Shown here piece by piece: positions 55,357-63,279 of a DNA stretch of 64,000 nt. The notes below the pieces were generated by a model. It saw only the letters and a program-made list of their open reading frames with translations, had not been told where the DNA came from and searched no databases. The number at the start of each line of letters is the position of its first letter. Position 1 is the first letter of the stretch. Made by a program: the position numbers and the translations under genes. The stretch covers positions 62,001 through 126,000 of the forward strand of contig NZ_JAHDGE010000006.1 in NCBI RefSeq assembly GCF_020627745.1, in the 5' to 3' direction. The DNA comes from Pseudooctadecabacter sp. (lineage in GTDB: Bacteria > Pseudomonadota > Alphaproteobacteria > Rhodobacterales > Rhodobacteraceae).

Positions 55357-56259
55357 ATGATCCGTATTGTTGTCGCCCTTACCGCCTTCGCCGTTGTCCT
55401 GTGCGCGCTGATTGTCTTCCGTCCCTTCGCAGGGGACACAGCAGATGTGGCAGACCGGCTTGGCACCCCGGTCGAGGCTGCGACCACACCCGTGGCCGAA
55501 GACGTCACACGCGCGGCCACGCCGGACATCACATCCATCGTCGACAATGCGCTGGCGGCGACAACCCCTTTGACCATCGAGCCGGAAACCGGCCTGATCG
55601 ACGCTCCGCGTCGTATTGATGTGCCGCGTCCAAATACCGATGACACCCGCCTGTCCGACATGACAAACAATGTCCTTGCCGAACTGGGGTTTGCGGGGGT
55701 CGAACCAGTGACGACAAACAGTCAGGTTCTGCGTCAATCAACGTCGGAGATTCTGGCCGGGATCGAGGCCGCAACAGGCCAGAGGTCCGTGCTGCAAGAA
55801 CGCGATACGCTTGAGGCGATCGTGATTGCCGCATTGCGGTCCGGCACATCGGACGAAGATATCGACGCTATGGTCAACGACGCGGCGGCCGCAGGCACCG
55901 TTGCGGTGCCGGAAATCCTTGTCACGTCAGATGGGCGCGTGGACACGCACGTTCTGCTGAACAACATTGTGGTTCAGGCGCAGATTGCCGCTGGCGGGTC
56001 CGCACCTGCAATCCCTGACGTGTCCCCCGATGAAGTTGACGGCATGGAAGTACGCATCGTCCAACAGGCGACCGAAGCCGTTCAGGCACGGTTTTACACG
56101 GTTCAGCGTGGTGACAGCCTCGGTGCCATTTCGATCAAATTTTTCGGGTCCATCGAACATTACGAAGCGATCTTCGAGGCCAACCGCGGTCTTCTATCCA
56201 GCCCCGACCGCATTCGTGTGGGCCAACGTCTGGTCATCCCGCAGATCGACAGTGTCTGA
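55357..56259 (+). CDS. LysM-domain cell-envelope protein
   Basis: A 300-residue exported or membrane-anchored protein. One N-terminal hydrophobic helix (VVALTAFAVVLCALIVF) is followed by about 200 residues of low-complexity Thr/Ala/Asp-rich and helical sequence. A single C-terminal LysM domain (FYTVQRGDSLGAISIKFFG...IRVGQRLVIP) binds peptidoglycan. It follows the two rhodanese-like genes 22 bases downstream, so it is probably in the same operon. The function is unknown; it may hold a periplasmic complex to the wall. Its stop is one base from the convergent zapE stop. Confidence 0.82.
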   Translation: MIRIVVALTAFAVVLCALIVFRPFAGDTADVADRLGTPVEAATTPVAEDVTRAATPDITSIVDNALAATTPLTIEPETGLIDAPRRIDVPRPNTDDTRLSDMTNNVLAELGFAGVEPVTTNSQVLRQSTSEILAGIEAATGQRSVLQERDTLEAIVIAALRSGTSDEDIDAMVNDAAAAGTVAVPEILVTSDGRVDTHVLLNNIVVQAQIAAGGSAPAIPDVSPDEVDGMEVRIVQQATEAVQARFYTVQRGDSLGAISIKFFGSIEHYEAIFEANRGLLSSPDRIRVGQRLVIPQIDSV

Positions 56260-56260
56260 T

Positions 56261-57337
56261 CTAACCGGTCCGGCCCCAGTCGCTGCTTTGCATTTCGCGC
56301 AGGCGGCTGGCGGTGCGTTCGAATTCAAAAACGCCCTCCCCTTCGAGGTACAGCATCTCAGGCGCGGCGGCGGCAGAGGCGATCAATCGCACTTTCGCTT
56401 CGTAAAGGGTGTCGATCAGGGTCACAAACCGTTTGGCCTCGTTGAAATTTGACCGGCCAAGTCGCGGGATGTCCTCAAGCACAAGAACACGGACAGCATC
56501 GGCAATCGCCAGATAATCGGCAGCCCCCAGAAAGACGCCGCACAGATCCCTGAATTTGGCGCGCCCGACCCCGTTGGAAAAGGCGGGCAGCACCACGTCA
56601 CGTCCCTTGACGCGCAAGGTCAAAGGCGCGGCGTCCCCCTTGACCAAATCTGTCCAGATGGCCTCGATCCGGGCGCGGGCCTGCGCGGTCAGCGGGGTGA
56701 AGTAGGTCGGCGTCCCATCCAGTTTGCCCTGTCTGTAGTCAACATCGCTGGCCAGTTCATGGACCTGCATCCGGTCCTTCAGCAGGGCGATGAACGGCAG
56801 AAACAACTGCCGGTTCAGCCCGTCCTTGTACAGATCGTCGGGCACGCGGTTTGAGGTTGTGACCACTGTGACACCGGCGGCAAATAGTGCCTCGAACAGG
56901 CGACCGACAATCATCGCATCGGTGATGTCGCTGATCTGCATTTCATCGAATGCCAGAAACCGGACCCGCCCTGCCAAATCCGCCGCCACCGGTGCGATTG
57001 CGTCTTCCACCCCCTCGGTGCGGGCCTGCGCGATGGCTTCATGAACCCATTGCATGAAGGCGTGGAAATGCTGGCGCTCCTTTGGGACCTCGATTAGATC
57101 ATACAGCAAATCCATCAGCATGGATTTGCCCCGCCCGACACCGCCCCACAGGTAAAGCCCCTTGGGCCCGTCTACCGGTGCTGCTTTGCGAAACCAGCCG
57201 GATTTTGGCGCGGCGGGTGCGTCCAGCACAGCGGTGCGCACACGTTCCAACGCCGGCAAAGCAGCGCGCTGCACCGGATCATCGTGCAGCGCACCCGATG
57301 CCACCCGTGCCTGATACTCCTCGATGACCGATACCAT
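56261..57337 (-). CDS. zapE: Cell division ATPase ZapE (AFG1/LACE1-like)
   Basis: AAA-type ATPase of the AFG1 family, 358 residues. YLWGGVGRGKSMLMDLLYD is the P-loop, RVRFLAFDEMQISDITDAMI contains Walker B, and TVVTTSNRVPDDLYKDGLNR carries sensor residues. In E. coli ZapE acts on the Z ring under stress, and in mitochondria the homologue affects inner-membrane protein quality control. The gene is convergent with the LysM gene. Repeat copy E lies just beyond its start. Confidence 0.92.
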   Translation of the reverse strand: MVSVIEEYQARVASGALHDDPVQRAALPALERVRTAVLDAPAAPKSGWFRKAAPVDGPKGLYLWGGVGRGKSMLMDLLYDLIEVPKERQHFHAFMQWVHEAIAQARTEGVEDAIAPVAADLAGRVRFLAFDEMQISDITDAMIVGRLFEALFAAGVTVVTTSNRVPDDLYKDGLNRQLFLPFIALLKDRMQVHELASDVDYRQGKLDGTPTYFTPLTAQARARIEAIWTDLVKGDAAPLTLRVKGRDVVLPAFSNGVGRAKFRDLCGVFLGAADYLAIADAVRVLVLEDIPRLGRSNFNEAKRFVTLIDTLYEAKVRLIASAAAAPEMLYLEGEGVFEFERTASRLREMQSSDWGRTG

Positions 57338-57347
57338 GTGGGTCCCC

Positions 57348-57381
57348 TTTGTCTTTGTCTCAAAAATATCCCCGCCAGAGG
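57348..57381. repeat. Dispersed repeat copy E upstream of zapE (diverged)
   Basis: TTTGTCTTTGTCTCAAAAA followed by TATCCCCGCCAGAGG. It shares the CTCAA-AATA-TCC pattern with copy D read on the minus strand but is the most diverged member, so membership is tentative. It lies between zapE and the divergent MFS gene. Confidence 0.45.
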
Positions 57382-57504
57382 CAACAGCTTTCTTGACTTA
57401 CAGGTCATCAAATTCGGGAATTCTGGTGTTAGGCCAAGATTTCTGATGCCCGCCATCACATCTTGCAAATTGACCGCAGGTCGATCCCGGCCCAAAGTCC
57501 GGTC

Positions 57505-58761
57505 ATGACCACGTCCAGCCCCACCCCACCAAACCTTGTCACCCCTGTTCTTGTCGCAGGCTGTATCATCATCATGGTCAGCTTTGCCGTGCGCGCGTCA
57601 TTCGGGGTGTTTCAGATCCCGATTGCCGATGAATTCGGTTGGGCGCGGGCAGAATTCTCTCTCGCAATTGCGATCCAGAACCTTGCGTGGGGGATCGGAC
57701 AGCCGATCTTTGGCGCGCTGGCGGAACGTCTGACGGACCGGAAGGCCATCATCATGGGGGCGCTGATCTATGCCATCGGCCTTGTGCTGTCCGCCAATTC
57801 GATCTCTCCGATCGGACACCAGACCTATGCCTGGCTTGTCGGGTTCGGCATTGCCGGAACGGGGTTCGGGGTGATCCTTGCTGTGGTCGGACGGGCCGCC
57901 TCGGACGAGCACCGGTCCATGGCACTGGCCATCGCCACCGCTGCGGGGTCCGCAGGACAGGTTTTCGGGGCTCCCTTGGCGGAATACCTGCTGAGCTTTA
58001 TGTCATGGCAATCGGTATTTCTGGTGTTCGCGGGGCTTGTCCTTGCGTCCCTCATGACATTGCCGATGATGAAAGCCCCCGCGACGGCCAACCGGCAGGA
58101 ATTGGAGGAGAGCATCGGTCAGGTCATCACGCGGGCCTTTCGCGACCCGTCCTACACTCTGATCTTTCTGGGCTTTTTCTCCTGCGGGTATCAACTGGCG
58201 TTTATCACCGCCCATTTCCCCGCCATGATCACCGAAATGTGCGGCCCGATCCTGCCCGGTGGCGCATTGCACAACATGGGCATCACCACGACATCGGCCT
58301 TGGGTGCAATCGCGATTTCGCTTATCGGGCTTGCCAATATCGCGGGCACGCTGCTGGCAGGATGGGCGGGCAAAAGGTATTCGAAGAAATACCTTCTGGC
58401 CGGAATTTATACGGGCCGGACCATCGCCGCCGCTGTGTTCATTGCCTTTCCGATCACCCCCACAACGGTCATTCTATTCTCTGTCGTGATGGGATCATTG
58501 TGGCTGGCCACAGTGCCCCTGACCAGCGGTCTTGTCGCGCATATCTACGGTCTGCGTTATATGGGGACACTGTATGGTATCGTCTTCTTCTCGCACCAGT
58601 TGGGCAGCTTTCTGGGCGTCTGGCTGGGCGGTCGGTTGTATGATGCCTATGGATCCTACACGGCGGTCTGGTGGGTTGGCGTTGCTGTCGGGGCGTTTTC
58701 GGCAGTCGTTCACCTGCCGATCCGGGAAACACGGTCCCCCGTTGTCGCCAACACGGCCTAG
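57505..58761 (+). CDS. Major facilitator superfamily transporter
   Basis: A 418-residue protein with about twelve hydrophobic helices, of the monocarboxylate/oxalate-formate-like branch of the MFS. LVAGCIIIMVSFAVRASFGVFQIPI starts the transmembrane part, and ALAERLTDRKAIIMGALIYAIGLVLS carries the conserved loop 2-3 motif. IETRSPV-type charged tail closes it. The substrate is unknown. The start at 57505 (MTTSSPT) was chosen over the upstream ORF start because the latter overlaps the zapE leader. Confidence 0.88.
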   Translation: MTTSSPTPPNLVTPVLVAGCIIIMVSFAVRASFGVFQIPIADEFGWARAEFSLAIAIQNLAWGIGQPIFGALAERLTDRKAIIMGALIYAIGLVLSANSISPIGHQTYAWLVGFGIAGTGFGVILAVVGRAASDEHRSMALAIATAAGSAGQVFGAPLAEYLLSFMSWQSVFLVFAGLVLASLMTLPMMKAPATANRQELEESIGQVITRAFRDPSYTLIFLGFFSCGYQLAFITAHFPAMITEMCGPILPGGALHNMGITTTSALGAIAISLIGLANIAGTLLAGWAGKRYSKKYLLAGIYTGRTIAAAVFIAFPITPTTVILFSVVMGSLWLATVPLTSGLVAHIYGLRYMGTLYGIVFFSHQLGSFLGVWLGGRLYDAYGSYTAVWWVGVAVGAFSAVVHLPIRETRSPVVANTA

Positions 58762-58780
58762 CAGACGCGCGACATCTTTA

Positions 58781-59722
58781 TCAGACCCCGCGGCCCAAAT
58801 CCTCCCTCAGGACGGACGCAAGAACCTGCGTCGTTTCCGCCGCATGGGTATAGGGAAACCGGTGATCGGCCCCGTTTATAACCTCTTGCCGGACTGACCT
58901 GTTCCACTGCGTCAGGGTCCCCAAGGATTTGAGGGGGATGATGTCATCGTGCTCTGCCCACAATCCCACAACCGGAATGCCCTCGCGCCCGATGGTGCGG
59001 TGCGCATCCTCAAGGCGTTCGGCAAGGGCATACCGGCGACTGGACAACACGGACCGCAAAAAACCGCGGCTTTCGTATTCCGCAAGCTGCAATTCGATGA
59101 TCCCACGGATGTCGAAACTGTCACCCAGCTGTTGTCTGAGCGCCCGCCGGTCGCGCCGTGCCAGGATCACATGATGCACCCAATCCCCTAAAACCGGAAC
59201 GCCCCGCGCCCATTCGGTCAGGCGGCTTTCGCGCAACCAGATACCCGCGCTTGCCAGCAGTACAAGGCGGCGGACATAACTTGAATGTTGCGCGGTGAAG
59301 GCCGTCGCGATGGCGCCCCCCATGGAATAGCCGATCAACGTCACCTCATCCCTCAAGTTCTGGTGGTCGAGGAGGTCTTTAAGCTGCCGCACAAAAAATG
59401 TCGTATCCTGCTTGCCGCGCGGGGCATCGGAAAATCCGCGACCGTAAAGGTCGTAGATCAGAACGCGAAAACCCAACTGGCCCATGCCTGTGGCCAGCGC
59501 GTACCAGACCGGGCTGGGGGTGGTCAGCCCGTGCACACAGACCACCACCGGCCCCCTGCCCGACCCGAGCCACTGATAATGCGTGACCCCGCTACCCAGT
59601 TTGGCAAACCGACCGGGGGCTTTGGCACGAAACGCCTCTGCCCCGTGGCGTCTGCGCTCAGCAAGCCACGGCAAGGCAGCCAGCCCGCCCACCAAAATCA
59701 AGGGGATGACCCACCCCATCAT
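58781..59722 (-). CDS. Alpha/beta hydrolase
   Basis: A 313-residue hydrolase of the alpha/beta fold. An N-terminal hydrophobic segment (GWVIPLILVGGLAALPWLAE) suggests membrane anchoring. VVCVHGLTTPSPVWYALATG carries the HG oxyanion motif, GYSMGGAIATAFTAQ has the nucleophile Ser, and the catalytic His is in GADHRFPYTHAAE. It starts at overlapping ATGATG just after the ornithine cyclodeaminase stop and so is translated from the same message. The substrate is unknown; membrane-near esterase or lactonase is plausible. Confidence 0.85.
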   Translation of the reverse strand: MMGWVIPLILVGGLAALPWLAERRRHGAEAFRAKAPGRFAKLGSGVTHYQWLGSGRGPVVVCVHGLTTPSPVWYALATGMGQLGFRVLIYDLYGRGFSDAPRGKQDTTFFVRQLKDLLDHQNLRDEVTLIGYSMGGAIATAFTAQHSSYVRRLVLLASAGIWLRESRLTEWARGVPVLGDWVHHVILARRDRRALRQQLGDSFDIRGIIELQLAEYESRGFLRSVLSSRRYALAERLEDAHRTIGREGIPVVGLWAEHDDIIPLKSLGTLTQWNRSVRQEVINGADHRFPYTHAAETTQVLASVLREDLGRGV

Positions 59723-60636
59723 GCCTGCCGCCCTTTCCAGACATCAAGAATGTAGCGGCTGGTCATCAGGTCCAGATGTGCGCCGCCGCCGTTCTTGAAC
59801 AAAGTGATCTCGTCATCTTTCTGCCGAACAAAAGACGGCAGGTCGTAGTAGTCCGCCAGCACATCACCCTTGGCAATCGCGCCCGTCGACAACGGGATTT
59901 TAAGTTCTCCGATGTGACCCAGCGTGGTGTCGAAACTGTCGACAAACACCCGCGTTCGCTGCAGCGCCTCGTCATCCGCCTCGCGCATGTCCGGCCGATA
60001 CGCGCCGATCAGGTCGATGTGCTGTCCGGGCTGGAACCACGCGCCTTTCAACAGTGGTTCTGTCGTCATCGTGGCGGAGGTTACAATGTCAGCGGCTTTG
60101 ACTGCGGCTTCCAGATCGTCCGCCACCGACACGCCAAGGCAATCACGCGCGAAGGCCTGTGCGCCCTCTGCCGAGCGGTTCCAGACTGTAAAGACCGCGT
60201 CAGGAAAGGCTGCCGAATAGGCTTGCCACAGGGACCGGCCAACCGTGCCCGCGCCGACGATCAGAATGTGTTTGCTGTCCGGTCGTGCCAGACGGCGGGC
60301 GGCCAAAAGGCTGTCGCCTGCGGTCTTCCATTTGGTGACAAGGTGGAAATCGAGGATCGCCTCAAGCTGGCCGTTCTGGTCGGAAAACAGGTTCACAGCG
60401 CCGTGGATCATCGGCTGACCGGACGCGCGGTTTTGCGGAAAAATCGTCGCGCATTTGATGGCCAGCCCCATCCCGTCAATCCAGGCTGACCGGTTCAGCA
60501 ACGTGTCCGGATCGCGATACAAAAACACGTCCTCAACCTTGCCCTTGGGCAGGTCGTGCCCCGCTGCCAGCGCATCGGTCAGCGCGATCCAGTCAAGGCC
60601 CTTCTGGCCGTCCTCGAACGGGATCATCACCGTCAT
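59719..60636 (-). CDS. Ornithine cyclodeaminase/mu-crystallin family protein
   Basis: NAD(P)-dependent enzyme, 305 residues, of the ornithine cyclodeaminase family, which includes alanine dehydrogenase, lysine cyclodeaminase and ketimine reductase members. ILIVGAGTVGRSLWQAYSAAFPDA is the Rossmann fold, ADIVTSATMTTEPLLKGAW follows, and IDLIGAYRPDMREADDEALQ is typical. The N-terminal half has AAGHDLPKGKVEDVFLYRDPDT. The substrate is uncertain. It overlaps the HAD gene upstream and the hydrolase gene downstream. Confidence 0.88.
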   Translation of the reverse strand: MTVMIPFEDGQKGLDWIALTDALAAGHDLPKGKVEDVFLYRDPDTLLNRSAWIDGMGLAIKCATIFPQNRASGQPMIHGAVNLFSDQNGQLEAILDFHLVTKWKTAGDSLLAARRLARPDSKHILIVGAGTVGRSLWQAYSAAFPDAVFTVWNRSAEGAQAFARDCLGVSVADDLEAAVKAADIVTSATMTTEPLLKGAWFQPGQHIDLIGAYRPDMREADDEALQRTRVFVDSFDTTLGHIGELKIPLSTGAIAKGDVLADYYDLPSFVRQKDDEITLFKNGGGAHLDLMTSRYILDVWKGRQA

Positions 60637-61253
60637 GTCATGGCCTCTTTCGTCAGCAGGCCTTCGGCAATCAGGCGGTCCTCCCAGCCCTGCGGGGTCT
60701 CGAACAAATGGACCTGCCAGCCCCGTGCGGCGGCGGCATCAAGGTTTTCCTGCCGGTCATCGGCAAACAGCAATCCATCCGCGGGCACGCCGCAATCGGC
60801 TTCAACCATTTCGTAAATGCGCGCATCCGGTTTGGTGACGCCCATATGGCCGGAGATATAGCGCCGGTCGAATTCTTCGAGGAACGGATATTCCCGCACG
60901 CCGATGTCAAAGGTTTCGACGCCGAAATTGGACAGGGCAAACACAGGCACACCCGCCCGTCGCAGCGCCCGCAGAATACGGACGGAGTGATCAATCACGG
61001 GGGCGGCCATGTCGATCCAGCGGTCATGCCACATCATCACTTCGTCGGCCCAATCAGGGTTGGCTTGGGCCGTTTCGCGGATCACGGCCTCAAAATTCTG
61101 GCCCTGATCAACGCGGTCGTTCATGGCGTGCAAATCAATCGCGGCAAAGAACGCCTTTCGCCGGTCGGGGCCGATTGCAGCATCATAAAACCGTTCGGGC
61201 TGCCATTCGATCAGCACATTCCCAATGTCAAAAACAACAGCGCGCACGCCCAT
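60633..61253 (-). CDS. HAD-superfamily hydrolase
   Basis: A 206-residue haloacid-dehalogenase-like hydrolase. VFDIGNVLIEWQPERFYD at the N-terminus is the DxDx-type nucleophile region (the first Asp is present; the second motif position is Gly-Asn here, as in the phosphatase/epoxide-hydrolase N-domain group). FALSNFGVETFDIG is motif II, and VTKPDARIYEMVE with GLLFADDRQENLDAAAARG are motifs III and IV. It starts the HAD-OCD-hydrolase operon, with overlapping genes. A shared 15-bp motif lies 37 bp upstream. Confidence 0.88.
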   Translation of the reverse strand: MGVRAVVFDIGNVLIEWQPERFYDAAIGPDRRKAFFAAIDLHAMNDRVDQGQNFEAVIRETAQANPDWADEVMMWHDRWIDMAAPVIDHSVRILRALRRAGVPVFALSNFGVETFDIGVREYPFLEEFDRRYISGHMGVTKPDARIYEMVEADCGVPADGLLFADDRQENLDAAAARGWQVHLFETPQGWEDRLIAEGLLTKEAMT

Positions 61254-61289
61254 ATCATTAGCCTTTTATGTTTGGGTCAGGGTATCAGG

Positions 61290-61305
61290 TTTACGCAAAT
61301 GTCAA
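61290..61305 (-). promoter_or_regulatory. Candidate operator upstream of the HAD-OCD-hydrolase operon
   Basis: TTTACGCAAATGTCAA, starting 37 bp beyond the HAD ATG. It matches the fadH upstream site at 14 of 15 positions and at the same distance. Read on the minus strand it contains TTGACA, which could overlap a -35 box. It also overlaps the end of yaiI by a few bases. Confidence 0.55.
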
Positions 61306-61754
61306 AGACGTTTGGCCGCCCTGAGTTCACGTTCAAGCGCATCCAGAAACCGCGACCTGTCGGCTTTGGAAAAGGCGCGCCCGCCGCCTGTGCGAAACGG
61401 GTCTGCCGCGCGGATGTCGGCCATCAGGTCACGGGTGGCCAAAACGTTGCCAATATTCGCTGCCGTCAGCGCCTCCCCGTTGTGTTTGAGGACCCGCGCC
61501 CCCGCCTCGACACATCTGGCGGCCAAGGGAATGTCACCGGTGATGACAATGTCGCCCGCCTTGGCGCGGTCCGCGATCCACATGTCGGCAACGTCCGGCC
61601 CGTCGGGCACGATCACCGTGTCGACCAGCGGGTTCTGCGACGGGCGCAGTCCACCATTGGACACAATGAACATCTGCACGCCATGACGGGTGCCGACCTT
61701 TTCGACCTCTGCCTTCACGGGGCAGGCATCGGCATCAACGTAGATCACCGCCAC
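61302..61754 (-). CDS. yaiI: YaiI/YqxD (DUF188) family protein
   Basis: A 150-residue DUF188 protein with a PIN-like nuclease fold as suggested for the family. VIYVDADACPVKAEVEKVG at the N-terminus carries the acidic Asp-Asp pair and the Cys-Pro, MWIADRAKAGDIVITGDIPLAARCVEAGA supplies more acidic residues, and RTGGGRAFSKADRSRFLDAL is near the end. The role is unknown. It overlaps the fghA stop by ten bases, so it is probably cotranscribed with fghA. Confidence 0.9.
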   Translation of the reverse strand: MAVIYVDADACPVKAEVEKVGTRHGVQMFIVSNGGLRPSQNPLVDTVIVPDGPDVADMWIADRAKAGDIVITGDIPLAARCVEAGARVLKHNGEALTAANIGNVLATRDLMADIRAADPFRTGGGRAFSKADRSRFLDALERELRAAKRL

Positions 61755-62572
61755 AACGCCTCGGCGTGGAAATTCACGTGGTCTTCCATAAAGGTCGAGA
61801 TGAAGAAATAGCTGTGATCATAGCCTTTTTGCAGACGCACCTGGCCGTCTTGTTTGGCGGCGGCAAAGGCACCCGCGAAAGCCTCGGTGCCCAGCAGGTC
61901 CCAGAATTGGTCGCTGGTTCCCGTATCAATCAACATCGGGCCGTCGAAGCCCCCGCCCTGCATCAGCAGCGTCGCGTCATGTGGACCCCAGTTCGCCTCA
62001 TCCCCCCAATAGGCCGCGAATTGTTTGCGGCCCCAATCGCTGACCGTCGGGTTGCAGATCGGTGCGAAGGCGGACGCAGACCGGAACCGCCCCTTCAGCG
62101 CCATCGCCATCGTCAACGCCCCGTGCCCGCCCATGGAATGGCCGGTGATCGACTGTCGATCCATGTCGAGGGCAAAATGCGCGCCCAACAGTGCGGGCAG
62201 TTCCTCGGCCACATAGGTCCACATCTTGAAATGCTCGGACCACGGCGCCTCGGTCGCGTCGATGTAGAATCCCGCGCCTTGGCCCAGATCATAGGCGTCG
62301 TCATCGGGGACGCCCTCACCACGGGGGGAGGTGTCGGGAAACACAAGTGCGATGCCCTGATCCGCTGCCCAGGCCTGTGCGCCGGCCTTGGTCATGGCGT
62401 TCTCATGGGTGCAGGTCAGGCCCGACAGAAACCACAACAGTGGCACGGGGCCGTCCTGCGCTTCCGCAGGCAGAAACAGGCCAAAGGTCATGTCCGTGCC
62501 CGTGGCGGTCGATGCGTGTTTGTAGACGCCTTGGGTGCCGCCAAAACAGGTGTTTTCGGATACGGTTTCCAT
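61745..62572 (-). CDS. fghA: S-formylglutathione hydrolase
   Basis: Esterase D-family hydrolase, 275 residues, which splits S-formylglutathione to formate and glutathione in glutathione-dependent formaldehyde detoxification. VPLLWFLSGLTCTHENAMTKAG forms the oxyanion hole, ITGHSMGGHGALTMAMAL has the nucleophile Ser, and the Asp and His are in TGTSDQFWDLLG and YDHSYFFISTFMEDHVNFHAE. The glutathione-dependent formaldehyde dehydrogenase is not in the window. Its start overlaps the nitroreductase stop (TGATG). Confidence 0.94.
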   Translation of the reverse strand: METVSENTCFGGTQGVYKHASTATGTDMTFGLFLPAEAQDGPVPLLWFLSGLTCTHENAMTKAGAQAWAADQGIALVFPDTSPRGEGVPDDDAYDLGQGAGFYIDATEAPWSEHFKMWTYVAEELPALLGAHFALDMDRQSITGHSMGGHGALTMAMALKGRFRSASAFAPICNPTVSDWGRKQFAAYWGDEANWGPHDATLLMQGGGFDGPMLIDTGTSDQFWDLLGTEAFAGAFAAAKQDGQVRLQKGYDHSYFFISTFMEDHVNFHAEALWR

Positions 62573-63270
62573 CAGGCGGACCCATCATAGGTGGTCATAA
62601 TTTCATCCAGTGGTTTCTTTTGTTTGGCGACGGCGGGGACTGTCGCACTGTCTGCTGGGTGACCCACGGCCAGGATCATGATCGGCTTTTCGTTCTCTGG
62701 CCTGTCGCAAAGCTCATTCAGAAACTTCATCGGATTGGGCGTGTGCGTCAGGCACGACAGTCCGGCGGTGTGCAGGGCGGTGATCAACATGCCCGTGGCG
62801 ATGCCCACGCTTTCGGGCACGTAGTAATGCTTCACCCGTTCCCCGTCGCGCATGCCCCACCGTTGGGCGAAAATCACAATGAGCCAAGGGGCGATATCAA
62901 GGTGCGGTTTGGAGGCATCGGTGCCGATGGGTTCCAGCGCCTTGAGCCACGCATCGCCCCCGCCGCCGCCGTAGAATTTCTGTTCTTCGTCCTCGGCCGC
63001 CTTGCGAATGCGCGCTTTCATGGCCGGGTCACTGATCGCCACGAAATGCCACGGCTGCTGGTTGGCCCCGCTGGGGGCGGTGCCTGCGGCCTTTACACAG
63101 GCCTCAATCACCGCGCGTGGAACGGGGCGGTCGATATAGTCGCGGATGGAATGGCGGGTGCGGACGTGGTCATAGAACCGCTCGGCCTCGGCCTGCATCT
63201 GCGCATCGTCGTAGTCGGCACGGTCGGGCAGGGGCAGCGCCTGATAGGTTGGGGGGGATTGGTCGGTCAT
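62572..63270 (-). CDS. Nitroreductase family protein
   Basis: FMN-binding nitroreductase-like flavoprotein, 232 residues. RTRHSIRDYIDRPVPRAVIEACVKAAGTAPSG and NQQPWHFVAISDP at the N-terminus are the FMN-binding blocks, and TGMLITALHTAGLSCLTHTPNPM near the end is typical of the NfnB/BluB-like branch with Cys-containing motif. It could reduce nitroaromatics, quinones or flavins. BluB (5,6-dimethylbenzimidazole synthase) is a distant relative and is not implied. It overlaps fghA and follows the transporter gene by nine bases. Confidence 0.88.
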   Translation of the reverse strand: MTDQSPPTYQALPLPDRADYDDAQMQAEAERFYDHVRTRHSIRDYIDRPVPRAVIEACVKAAGTAPSGANQQPWHFVAISDPAMKARIRKAAEDEEQKFYGGGGGDAWLKALEPIGTDASKPHLDIAPWLIVIFAQRWGMRDGERVKHYYVPESVGIATGMLITALHTAGLSCLTHTPNPMKFLNELCDRPENEKPIMILAVGHPADSATVPAVAKQKKPLDEIMTTYDGSA

Positions 63271-63279
63271 GGTGATGTC

